Source: CAVQLX01 sp046727715 (GTDB taxonomy: Bacteria; Desulfobacterota; Binatia; DP-6). From it: a stretch of 8,349 nucleotides of DNA. The first letter of the stretch is position 1. Each line of letters opens with the position of its first letter. Shown piece by piece: positions 1-7,050 of the stretch. The stretch is from positions 1 to 8,349 of the forward strand of contig JBKPDC010000228.1 in assembly GCA_046727715.1 (NCBI GenBank), in the 5' to 3' direction. The notes beneath the pieces are model-generated. The model was not told the origin of the DNA, did no database searches, and saw nothing but the letters and a program-made list of their open reading frames with translations. The position numbers and the translations under genes are program-made.

Positions 1-959
1 CGCACCGCGCGACGCGGCTCCGCTTGCAGGACCACGCCGGGAACCGACCGGACAAGCGGACGCCCGGCGGCGCGATCCCCCCGCAGGTAGCGCCGCATGA
101 ACGGGAGCGCGTAGCGCAGCACGAGGCGGTGGGCGTCCTCCTGCGAGATGTCCTGCGCGACGCAGAAGCTCACACCGAGTTCGTGGTTGAAGCAATCGTC
201 CACCACGCTCAGGTGATTTCCCCCGAGCAGCTCCACGAGGAAGCGCGGCCCGCCGAGACGCTGGTACGCCACCTCCGATTCGGCGAAGCCCACCACCATG
301 TCGCGCTCCGACCCGATCACCAGCGTGGGGATGGAGATGGCGCCGGGCCTCACCGCCTCGGCGCCGCCGGGAACGATGGGGAGCGCCGCGGTGAAGCGCG
401 GGTCGAGCTGCGCCGCGAGCAGGGTGGTGAACCCACCGAACGAGACACCCGCGATCCCGAGCGCCTCGGTGCGCAGGCGCCGGTGGAAGCGCGAAGAGGG
501 GTCGCTCGCCTCGGCAAGCATCGCGTCGAGCACGAAGCGGACGTCGGGAGCGCGGTTCAGGGCCGATTCCACGAAGGCGGCCCCGCCGAGGCACGCCGGG
601 AAGTCGTCGGCCGTGTTGCCGGAGTGCGCCGGCGCGGCGACGACGAACCCCTGGCGGGCCAACGCCGTGGTCAGATACGACGCCTCCGTCGGCCGCCCGC
701 AGGTGCCGTGCGAGTAGATGATCAGCGGGAAGTGGCCGCGACGGAGCTTCGCATCGCGGCGACCCAGCGTCTCCGCGACGCCGGTGCGCGCGACGGCCGG
801 GTACCAGACGACGGTCGAGAGCACGCGCGGCGCGCCCGTCGTGACCGACGTCTTCGTGAAGGTGAGCGTCGTGACGCCCACCGGGAAGCGGCCAGCGCGC
901 GCGGAGCCGGCGAGACCGAGCGCGATGGGCACGACCATCGCGAGACGGGTCACGTGCAT
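1..959 (-). CDS. Exported alpha/beta hydrolase, PAF-acetylhydrolase / dienelactone hydrolase-like (3' end beyond window)
   Basis: This reading frame runs from an ATG at 959 off the left edge, giving 319 codons with no stop, so the C-terminus is missing. Residues 1-22 look like a Sec signal peptide (MHVTRLAMVV, hydrophobic core, SARA before Gly23), so the enzyme is probably periplasmic or secreted. The mature part follows the alpha/beta-hydrolase plan of the PAF-acetylhydrolase II/dienelactone hydrolase group: a VWYPA strand near 51-55, the oxyanion motif YSHG at 82-85, the nucleophile elbow GVSFGG at 171-176 (Ser173), a likely acid Asp220 in IGSERD, and the catalytic His249 in GGNHLS. The family cleaves ester or lactone bonds; the substrate cannot be read from sequence. 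The start lies 5 bp after the stop of the upstream M28-like gene and has no strong Shine-Dalgarno, which suggests translational coupling as the last visible gene of a TetR-led operon. The fold assignment is firm; the exact activity is not. Confidence 0.85.
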   Translation of the reverse strand, partial: MHVTRLAMVVPIALGLAGSARAGRFPVGVTTLTFTKTSVTTGAPRVLSTVVWYPAVARTGVAETLGRRDAKLRRGHFPLIIYSHGTCGRPTEASYLTTALARQGFVVAAPAHSGNTADDFPACLGGAAFVESALNRAPDVRFVLDAMLAEASDPSSRFHRRLRTEALGIAGVSFGGFTTLLAAQLDPRFTAALPIVPGGAEAVRPGAISIPTLVIGSERDMVVGFAESEVAYQRLGGPRFLVELLGGNHLSVVDDCFNHELGVSFCVAQDISQEDAHRLVLRYALPFMRRYLRGDRAAGRPLVRSVPGVVLQAEPRRAV

Positions 960-964
960 GCCCG

Positions 965-2833
965 CTACCGCACGACCGCGGCGCGCATCCCGGCGGCCGT
1001 CTGGTCCCCGGTCCAGGCGACGAGACGGGCTGCGGCCCGTGTCACGGGAACCAGGCTCTCCTCGTGGATCAGCTCCACGGTGTCGGCGGCGTCGAAGAGA
1101 TACATCGGCGCGGCCAGGAGGTTCACGATCGGGACGCCCGCAGGATGGAAGAACGCCCCGTCGGTCGGCGGCGCGGGCGAGCCGGGGGGAAAGCCGTCGG
1201 GCAGCATGATGATCGACCGATCGAGCCTCTCGCCCACGAGGACCTGCTTGACGGCGGCCCGGAGCGCCGGGATGCGGCTCGTGAACCACCAGCGCACCTC
1301 GGGACGATCGGTAGGCACCAGACGGCCGTTCTCACCGCGCCCCTCGCGCGCGACGTGCTCGAGGTGCAGTTCGAGCACGGTGCGGGCGAGCAGGCCCACG
1401 TTGCGCGTCACGAACGCTCGCAGCCCGGCGCCGCCGGACATGTGCCCGCCGTTCAACAGAAACAGCAGGTTGTGCGGCCGCTCGGCCGCGGGCACCTGCG
1501 ACCAGTAGAGCGCCTGCGCCAGCACCAGCGCGGTCCCCGAGGCGTCCTCGACGGCGGACGCCCATGGGCCGTCGTGATGCGAGCCGATGATCACCCACTC
1601 CGACGACGCCCCCGGCAGGGTGCCGATGACGTTGTGCGAGACGGCGGGGCGGATGTCGGCCTCGACGACGATCTCCGCCTCGACCGGCCCGCTCGCGCGC
1701 AACGCTTTCACCTGCGCGCCGTTCGCCGGGCTGAGCCACACCCCAGGGATCGGGCGCTGACGCGCGTCGTAGGGCACGTAGTACTGGTCGGTCTCCCAGG
1801 GCAGCCCGTCGATGATGCCGACGAAGCCCGCCGCGCCCGCGTCGATGGCCGGCTCCATCACGTCCTGGAACCGCGCGCTGAACGGCAGCGTCTGCACGTG
1901 CGTCGCGAACTCGCCCTGCGGATCGTAGGAATCCGTCGCGAACGCGAGGAAGACGCTCTGCGGGAGCGCCAGGAACGTGTTATCCACCAGCGCGATGCGT
2001 CCGGAGAAGTCCCCCGCGTCCGCGATCGGTTCGAGCGGTCCAGAGAGTCCCGCGGTGGGCGTGGAATAGGGCACCGGGAAGCACGGGATCTCGCGGCGCT
2101 CCGCGGGGCGGCCCGCGGGCCAGATCGCCAGCGCACAGCGCCGCGGTTCCCAGCGCACCACGTCGATGGGGTCGGTCCGGACGTCCTCGAGCCCGAGGTC
2201 GGTGAAGCGATCGACCGCCCACTGCACCGTCCAGTCGTCGGCGGGATAGGCGGGACGCCGGATGCCCTGCGCGACGATGTCCTTGATCCAGCCGAGCATC
2301 ATCGCGGTCGACGGGAGCAGGTGCGAGTGGACGACCGCGGGATCGCCGCCGTCCGCCGCGGCGAGGCACGTGGCCTGCGGCGTGCACGCCTCGTAGACGC
2401 TGTGTGCGCAGACGGTGCTCGTCGAGTCGCCGCAGGGACCGCAGGCGGTCCCGCCGCGGCGCTCGCAGCGTGCGACGCCGGACACGGCTGCCTTGACGCG
2501 TCCGTTCTCGCTCATGCGGCAGCAAACGGCCGCCGCGCGCCGCCCGCACGTGCCCTGGCGCTCGAAGGCGACGACGACGCGCCGGCACGACCGGGAGAGT
2601 CTGCCGTCTCGCACGAGGGCGCTCGCCTGCTGCTTCGCGCACCGCACGTAGCGGCCCTGCGAGGCGGCGGTGCCGCACTCGCAGCGCTCGGCGACCACCG
2701 CCCGCGCGCTGCGGACGGTGAGGACGCTGCGATCCTCCTCGGGACAGGCGGCCGTGTACGGTGCCGCGGCACGCGCCGCGGGTGCGACCAGTAGGAAGGC
2801 GACGGCCAGCAGGGCTCGCGTCGTGGTTGACAT
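965..2833 (-). CDS. Exported Cys-rich M28 family peptidase-like protein with PA domain
   Basis: The protein has 622 residues. I chose the ATG at 2833 over an in-frame GTG at 2848 because the ATG is preceded by AGAGGGGAG and begins a clear signal peptide (residues 1-22, cleavage after ARA). Residues 30-156 form a Cys-rich domain with 14 cysteines (30, 51, 53, 65, 83, 96, 104, 105, 123, 131, 134, 142, 150, 156). Residues about 170-250 resemble the M28 N-terminal helical part. A PA (protease-associated) domain lies at about 265-375 (DFSGRIALVDN, AGAAGFVGI). The M28 core follows: GSHHDG (His419, Asp421) and VEDASG (Asp430) match the first metal-ligand motifs. The usual Glu-Glu pair is replaced by NGGHMSGGAG (Gly463-His464), and the late His before the D-T motif appears to be Phe580. 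Canonical M28 enzymes are dinuclear zinc aminopeptidases or carboxypeptidases; here activity may be altered or lost. It is the middle gene of a tetR-M28-hydrolase operon, probably extracytoplasmic. Fold assignment is good; substrate unknown. Confidence 0.82.
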   Translation of the reverse strand: MSTTTRALLAVAFLLVAPAARAAAPYTAACPEEDRSVLTVRSARAVVAERCECGTAASQGRYVRCAKQQASALVRDGRLSRSCRRVVVAFERQGTCGRRAAAVCCRMSENGRVKAAVSGVARCERRGGTACGPCGDSTSTVCAHSVYEACTPQATCLAAADGGDPAVVHSHLLPSTAMMLGWIKDIVAQGIRRPAYPADDWTVQWAVDRFTDLGLEDVRTDPIDVVRWEPRRCALAIWPAGRPAERREIPCFPVPYSTPTAGLSGPLEPIADAGDFSGRIALVDNTFLALPQSVFLAFATDSYDPQGEFATHVQTLPFSARFQDVMEPAIDAGAAGFVGIIDGLPWETDQYYVPYDARQRPIPGVWLSPANGAQVKALRASGPVEAEIVVEADIRPAVSHNVIGTLPGASSEWVIIGSHHDGPWASAVEDASGTALVLAQALYWSQVPAAERPHNLLFLLNGGHMSGGAGLRAFVTRNVGLLARTVLELHLEHVAREGRGENGRLVPTDRPEVRWWFTSRIPALRAAVKQVLVGERLDRSIIMLPDGFPPGSPAPPTDGAFFHPAGVPIVNLLAAPMYLFDAADTVELIHEESLVPVTRAAARLVAWTGDQTAAGMRAAVVR

Positions 2834-2836
2834 GAA

Positions 2837-2845
2837 CTCCCCTCT
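2837..2845 (-). promoter_or_regulatory. Ribosome binding site of the M28-like gene, touching the tetR stop
   Basis: On the minus strand AGAGGGGAG precedes the ATG at 2833; its GAGG core is 7 nt from the start codon. The first A is the last base of the TGA stop of the upstream regulator, so ribosomes ending on tetR finish on this site. It decides the start of the M28-like gene against the GTG at 2848, which lies upstream of this site. Confidence 0.7.
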
Positions 2846-3453
2846 CACGGGACCGCGAGCGCGCGCACGAGCGCCTCGGTGTAGCTCGCGAAGACCTCGA
2901 CCATGTCGACGGCGGGATCGAGGATGGCGGTGAACTGCGCCCCGGTCATGAAGCTCACGACCTCGTCCGCCTTGAGTCTCGCATCGACGTCGGCGCGGAT
3001 CTCACCCCGCCGCTGGCCGGCCTCGATGGTGCGCCGGATGCGGCGCCGCACCCGGCGCTGGCGTTGCACGAAGTACTCGTGCGCCTTCTCGTCTGCCTCG
3101 AGGTTCTCGGCCTCGAGGGTGGCGAACAGCTTGGTGAGCTCGAGGTTGCCCGTGTTCCACTCGGCGAGTTTCGGGAGCCGCCGCAGCGCCTCGAGCCCGT
3201 CGCGACCGGCCCACGTGTCGGCGGTCTCCCGCCAGAAGCGGCGATCGCGCTCGTCGATCACGGCCTGCAGGAGCTTCTGGACGGACCCGAAGTGGTAGAG
3301 CACGCCGGCGTGCGTCACGCCCGCTGCCTGACCGATGGCCGCCAGCCCGGTGCCGCGGAAGCCGCGCTTGGCGTACAGCGCCATCGCGGCTTCGAGGATG
3401 GCCTGCCGGGTTTCTGCTCCCCGCGGTCTGCGTGGTGTGATCGGCTGGGGCAT
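2845..3453 (-). CDS. TetR/AcrR family transcriptional regulator
   Basis: The protein has 202 residues, the normal TetR length. The ATG at 3453 (MPQPITPRRPRG) places a basic tail just before helix 1 (ETRQAILEAAMALYAKRGF), as usual in the family. The frame is open further upstream to an ATG at 3561, but that extension would cross the divergent promoter region and overlap the dnaE2 start, and its residues are not TetR-like. The helix-turn-helix is at about 32-57 (recognition helix THAGVLYHFGS, with the typical Y-H-F). The remaining residues, about 60-200, are helical ligand-binding/dimerisation domain with a strongly basic stretch RQRRVRRRIRR at 131-141. TetR proteins bind palindromes as dimers and usually repress until a small ligand binds. 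It is the first gene of an operon with two exported hydrolases and lies divergent to dnaE2; a TTACAG-N2-CTGTAA palindrome 22 bp before its start is the likely operator. Its ligand cannot be inferred. Confidence 0.93.
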   Translation of the reverse strand: MPQPITPRRPRGAETRQAILEAAMALYAKRGFRGTGLAAIGQAAGVTHAGVLYHFGSVQKLLQAVIDERDRRFWRETADTWAGRDGLEALRRLPKLAEWNTGNLELTKLFATLEAENLEADEKAHEYFVQRQRRVRRRIRRTIEAGQRRGEIRADVDARLKADEVVSFMTGAQFTAILDPAVDMVEVFASYTEALVRALAVP

Positions 3454-3474
3454 GTCGATGTCGCTCGATACGAA

Positions 3475-3502
3475 GTTACAGGTCTGTAAGCCGTGGAGGC
3501 AA
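3475..3502 (-). promoter_or_regulatory. Candidate sigma70-type promoter of the tetR operon
   Basis: On the minus strand TTGCCT (3502-3497, 4 of 6 to TTGACA) is separated by 16 bp from TGTAAC (3480-3475, 4 of 6 to TATAAT). The -10 element lies inside the TTACAG-N2-CTGTAA palindrome, the arrangement expected for autorepression by a TetR regulator. The match is by eye and the -35 is moderate. Confidence 0.4.
3476..3489. promoter_or_regulatory. Inverted repeat TTACAG-GT-CTGTAA, candidate TetR operator
   Basis: Two perfect 6-bp arms (TTACAG and CTGTAA) are separated by 2 bp, in the 101-bp space between the divergent tetR and dnaE2 starts. Its AT-rich arms stand out against the GC-rich surroundings. 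Position, symmetry and overlap with the predicted -10 of the regulator gene fit a TetR-family operator. It is not a classical LexA box: CTGT-N8-ACAG would have the half-sites in the opposite order. Whether it also affects dnaE2 is open. Confidence 0.6.
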
Positions 3503-3554
3503 GTCCTGATCGGACCTCTTGACGCGGCTCCCACAAGGCGAAACAAAAGCGAAG

Positions 3555-6500
3555 ATGCCATCCGGCTACGTCGAGCTGCGCTGCCGCAGCGCCTTCAGCT
3601 TCCTCCGCGGCGCCTCGCTGCCCGAGGACCTGATCGAGCGCGCAGCGGCCCTCGGCCATGACGCGCTCGCTCTCGGCGATCGCCACGGCGTGTACGGTGC
3701 GCCGCGCTTCTTCACGGCGGCACGGCGTGCCGGCGTCCGCGCGCTGGTCGGCGCGGAGGTCACGGTCGCCGGCGCGGGCGCGCTCTGGCTGCTGGTCGAG
3801 GACCGCACCGGCTACCGCAATCTCTGTCGCCTCCTCACCGCCGCCGCGGCGGGCCGGGAGAAGGGCGACGCGCTGGCTACCTGGGAGCAGGTGGAGGAGC
3901 ACGCGGCGGGGCTCCACTGCGTCGCCGGGGGCGAGGAGGGTCCGCTCGTGGGCACCGCGGCCGCCCTGCACCTCGACCGCCTCCAGGGCATCTTCCGGGA
4001 CCGCCTCGCCGTCGACGTGCATCGCCACCTCGAGCGCGCCGGGGAGCGCCGCGCGCGCCGTCTGGCCGACCTCGCCGCCGCGCGCGCCGTGCCCGTCGTC
4101 GCCACCAACGACGTGCGCCACGCCACGCCCGACCGCCGCGCGTTGCTCGACGTCCTCACCGCCGTCCGCCACGGCACCACCCTCGACCGCGCGGGCCGCC
4201 TGCTGCTGGCGAATGCCGAGCGGCATTTGAAATCGCCCGCCGAGATGGCAGCGCTGTTCGCCGACTGGCCGGAGGCGATCCACCACAGCCGCCGCATCGC
4301 CGAGCGCTGCACCTTCACGCTTGCCGACCTGCCCTATCGGTTTCCCGACTACCCCGTGCCGCCGGACCAGACGCCCATCGGCTTCCTCCGCCACCTCACC
4401 GACGCGGGCGCGCGCAGTCGCTGGGGTACCATCACTCCGCGCATCCGCGTCCAGCTCGACCACGAACTCGAGCTGATCGAGAAGCTCGACCTGGCGGGCT
4501 ACTTCCTGATCGTCTGGGACCTGGTGCGCTTCGCGCGCGAGCGCCGCATCCTCTGCCAGGGGCGTGGCTCGGCCGCCAACAGCGCCGTGTGTTACGCGCT
4601 CGGCATCACGGCGGTGGACGCCGTCTCCATGGAGCTGCTCTTCGAACGCTTCCTCTCGGAGGAGCGCGGCGAGTGGCCCGACATCGACCTCGATCTCCCG
4701 TCGGGTGACCACCGGGAAGAGGTCATCCAGTACGTCTATCGCCGCTACGGCGAGCGCGGCGCCGGCATGACCGCCACGGTGATCAGCTACCGCACCCGCA
4801 GCGCCGTGCGCGAGGTGGGGAAGGCGCTCGGCCTCTCGCTGGCGCAAGTCGACCGGCTGGCGAAGCTGCTGCGCGCGCACGGCTGGTCCGATCACCACGA
4901 CGAGCTGGCAGCGCAGCTGCGCAACGGCGGCGTCGATCCCACGGCGCCGCGCATCGCGCTGCTCGTCCAGCTGGTGCAGCAGCTCCAGGGGCTGCCGCGC
5001 CACCTCGGCCAGCACACGGGCGGCATGGTGATCGCCGCCGGGCGACTCGACGACGTCGTGCCCCTCGAGCCCGCCACCATGCCGGGCCGCACGGTCATCC
5101 AGTGGGACAAGGACGACTGTGCCGATCTCGGCCTCATCAAGGTCGACCTGCTCGGCCTCGGCATGCTCCAGGCCATCGAGGAAGCGATCCCGCTGGTGTG
5201 CTCGCACGAGGGCGTGGAGCTCGATCTCGCCCACCTGCCGCCCGACGATCCGGTGGTCTACGACATGCTCCGGCGTGCCGACACCATCGGTGTCTTCCAG
5301 GTGGAGAGCCGCGCGCAGATGGCGACGCTGCCGCGCATGCGGCCGGAGCGGTTCTACGATCTGGTCGTCGAGGTGGCGATCATCCGTCCCGGGCCCATCG
5401 TCGGGCAGATGGTGAACCCGTATCTGCGCCGTCGCACAGGCCGTGAGCCCGTTCAGTACACCCATCCGTCGCTCGAGCCGATTCTTCGCCGCACGCTCGG
5501 CGTGCCGCTCTTCCAGGAGCAGCTGCTGCGCATGGCGATGGCCGTCGCCGGCTTCACCGCCGGCGAGGCCGAGGAGCTGCGCCGCGCCATGGGCTTCAAG
5601 CGCTCCATGCAGCGCATGCGCGCCATCGAGCAGCGGCTCCGCGACGGCATGGCGGCGCGCGGCATCACCGGCACGACGCAGGACGAGATCGTGCAGAGCA
5701 TCACGTCGTTCGCGCTCTACGGCTTCCCCGAGTCGCATGCGGCGAGCTTCGCGCTCATCGCCTACGCGTCGGCCTACCTGAAGGCGCACCACCCGGCCGC
5801 CTTCTGCTGCGGCCTGCTCAACGCCTATCCCATGGGCTTCTACCACCCCGCCACCCTGGTGAAGGACGGCCAGCGCCACGGCGTGCGCTTCCTCCCGGTG
5901 GACGTCACGCGCTCGGCGTGGAAGTGCACCATCGAGGACGGCGCGGTGCGGATCGGGCTGCGCTACGTCATGGGACTCAGGCAGGAGGCAGCCGAGCGAC
6001 TGGTGTCGGCGCGGCCGCTCGGGTCGGTGGCCGCGGTCGCGCAGCGCGGCGCGCTGCGCACGAACGAGCTCGAGGCCCTAGCGCACGCGGGCGCGCTGTC
6101 GGCATTCGGTCTCGCGCGCCGCGACGCCCTCTGGCAAGCGGCGGCCGTCGAGCGCGACGCGACGAGCCTCCTCGCGCGCGTCCGGCCCGCGGCACGGCAA
6201 GCGCCGCTCCCCGCCATGACGGCCTACGACGAGACCGCGGCCGACTACACCACGACGAGCCTCACGCTGGGGCCGCACATCATGACCTACCTGCGCCCGT
6301 CGCTGGCTGCGCGCGGCGTCCACACTGCCGCCGACCTGGCGCGCGTCCGCGACGGCTCGGCGATCCGCGTCGCGGGTCACGTCATCGTCCGCCAGCGCCC
6401 CGGCACCGCAAGGGGCATGTGCTTCCTCACGCTGGAGGACGAGACGGGGACGGCCAACGCGTTCCTCACGCCGCCGCTCTTCGAGCACTGGCGCGTGCTG

Positions 6501-6632
6501 CTGAACACGTCGGCGCTCATCGAGGTGCAGGGACTGCTCGAGCATCGCGACGGCGTGACGCACGTGCGCGCGCTGCGGCTCCGGCGGCTCCAGGCGCCGG
6601 AGCAGATGCCGGCGGGGCACAACTACGGGTAA
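3555..6632 (+). CDS. dnaE2: Error-prone DNA polymerase, DnaE2/ImuC-type Pol III alpha subunit
   Basis: The protein has 1025 residues, the usual DnaE2 length. The ATG at 3555 gives the family N-terminus (YVELRCRSAFSFLRGAS); a TTG at 3519 would add 12 atypical residues. Domains in order: a PHP domain (about 5-260) with His/Asp metal positions changed, as is common in DnaE2 (ELRCRS, GDRHGVYG); a polymerase palm and thumb with GRGSAANSAVCYALG at 336-350, the catalytic pair PDID (Asp376, Asp378) and KVDLLGLGML (Asp531); fingers with FQVESRAQMATLPRM and ESHAASFALIAYASAYLK; a helix-hairpin-helix region near 820-850; and an OB domain with the DnaE2 signature RQRPGTARGMCFLTLEDETG at 946-965. The family copies past DNA lesions and causes damage-induced mutation, usually with ImuA and ImuB, neither of which is adjacent. 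It is divergent to tetR. A weak TTGACG (3519-3524) is the only -35-like element I see, and the Shine-Dalgarno is poor. The gene looks intact. Confidence 0.95.
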   Translation: MPSGYVELRCRSAFSFLRGASLPEDLIERAAALGHDALALGDRHGVYGAPRFFTAARRAGVRALVGAEVTVAGAGALWLLVEDRTGYRNLCRLLTAAAAGREKGDALATWEQVEEHAAGLHCVAGGEEGPLVGTAAALHLDRLQGIFRDRLAVDVHRHLERAGERRARRLADLAAARAVPVVATNDVRHATPDRRALLDVLTAVRHGTTLDRAGRLLLANAERHLKSPAEMAALFADWPEAIHHSRRIAERCTFTLADLPYRFPDYPVPPDQTPIGFLRHLTDAGARSRWGTITPRIRVQLDHELELIEKLDLAGYFLIVWDLVRFARERRILCQGRGSAANSAVCYALGITAVDAVSMELLFERFLSEERGEWPDIDLDLPSGDHREEVIQYVYRRYGERGAGMTATVISYRTRSAVREVGKALGLSLAQVDRLAKLLRAHGWSDHHDELAAQLRNGGVDPTAPRIALLVQLVQQLQGLPRHLGQHTGGMVIAAGRLDDVVPLEPATMPGRTVIQWDKDDCADLGLIKVDLLGLGMLQAIEEAIPLVCSHEGVELDLAHLPPDDPVVYDMLRRADTIGVFQVESRAQMATLPRMRPERFYDLVVEVAIIRPGPIVGQMVNPYLRRRTGREPVQYTHPSLEPILRRTLGVPLFQEQLLRMAMAVAGFTAGEAEELRRAMGFKRSMQRMRAIEQRLRDGMAARGITGTTQDEIVQSITSFALYGFPESHAASFALIAYASAYLKAHHPAAFCCGLLNAYPMGFYHPATLVKDGQRHGVRFLPVDVTRSAWKCTIEDGAVRIGLRYVMGLRQEAAERLVSARPLGSVAAVAQRGALRTNELEALAHAGALSAFGLARRDALWQAAAVERDATSLLARVRPAARQAPLPAMTAYDETAADYTTTSLTLGPHIMTYLRPSLAARGVHTAADLARVRDGSAIRVAGHVIVRQRPGTARGMCFLTLEDETGTANAFLTPPLFEHWRVLLNTSALIEVQGLLEHRDGVTHVRALRLRRLQAPEQMPAGHNYG

Positions 6633-6679
6633 GGGCGAGGCGTCTGCAGCACGAGCGGGTGGCGAGCGAGGCTCCGCGC

Positions 6680-6812
6680 GCGACGACCGAGACGGTGCTC
6701 CACCAGGTCGTGCGTGCCCACCTCGACCGCTTCCCGGCGGAAACCGCTCGCCGCGACCGACGGCACCGGCCTCCCCCGCTTCATCGAGCGCGAGTTCCGG
6801 GTCACGCTGCAG
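6680..6812 (+). pseudogene. Frameshifted N-terminal remnant of an IS91-type transposase
   Basis: Directly after dnaE2, one plus frame reads TETVLHQVVRAHLDRFPAETA (up to about 6748) and the next frame continues with DGTGLPRFIEREFRVTL (about 6756-6809). Read together they resemble the start of IS91-family transposases, where a leader with T-V-L-H and H-L-E-x-F precedes LPRFVEREFR and then a conserved cysteine-rich zinc-binding segment. Here the frames are out of register and the expected RCG and later catalytic domain are absent, so this is a dead fragment. The family assignment is by recollection of the motif, without a database search. No intact terminal sequences were recognised. Confidence 0.5.
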
Positions 6813-7050
6813 GCAACCAGCGCCCGCGCCGCGAGAGTGCGGTCTCGGCCGCTGTTGCCGACCCGGCCGCTACGCAGCGGTAGATTCGCTACGACAACCC
6901 GCCGGGTCGCTAGAGGGTCACGCGCCTGGCCGCGTGCGCGCGGACGACGCCGTCGGCGTGCCGACGCTCAGGCGGAGTGCCTCGGCGCCTGGGGCGTACC
7001 CGCTCCGGTGGAACGCGGCAGAGCTTCAGCCCACCCCGTCAGGTCGGGAA
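6813..7050. other. Convergent intergenic region without a recognisable gene
   Basis: This stretch lies between the transposase remnant and the end of the convergent beta-propeller gene. Translations in the six frames show no family I recognise. It contains a small hairpin (CCGCT-ACGC-AGCGG at 6867-6880) and a 16-bp palindrome at 6951-6966. No T-run follows either, so a classical intrinsic terminator is not evident. It may be eroded mobile-element DNA. Confidence 0.5.
6951..6966. repeat. 16-bp palindrome CGTCGGC-GT-GCCGACG
   Basis: Two perfect 7-bp arms flank a 2-bp centre. It sits 85 bp beyond the stop of the minus-strand beta-propeller gene and about 320 bp after dnaE2. As RNA it could fold as a hairpin with a 4-base loop, but no T-run follows on either strand. 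Function unknown; in DNA this GC-rich a chance palindrome is possible. Confidence 0.35.

Noticed and set aside
24..1508. A 494-codon plus-strand open frame over the two hydrolase genes
   Set aside because: The minus strand of the same stretch encodes recognisable hydrolase and peptidase domains with signal peptides and ribosome sites; the plus product is low-complexity Arg/Ala/Glu sequence.
1064..2794. A 576-codon plus-strand open frame over the M28-like gene
   Set aside because: It is a GC-driven shadow of the minus-strand gene with no recognisable motif or suitable start signal.
3519..3547. TTGACG with a 17-bp spacer as the dnaE2 promoter
   Set aside because: The -10 position (AACAAA) matches only half of the consensus and transcription would start almost at the ATG; too weak to call.
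3454..3561. N-terminal extension of TetR to the ATG at 3561
   Set aside because: The 36 extra residues are not TetR-like and would place the promoter, palindrome and dnaE2 start codon inside the coding region.
3315..5879. An 854-codon open frame on the minus strand opposite dnaE2
   Set aside because: It lies antisense to a clear DnaE2 coding sequence, is rich in Arg, Ala, His and Glu without domain motifs, and overlaps tetR; it is a by-product of the high GC content.
5918..6883. A 321-codon plus-strand frame overlapping the dnaE2 3' end and reaching into the intergenic region
   Set aside because: Most of it is out-of-frame dnaE2 sequence; only its last part, beyond 6680, is meaningful and is reported as the transposase remnant.
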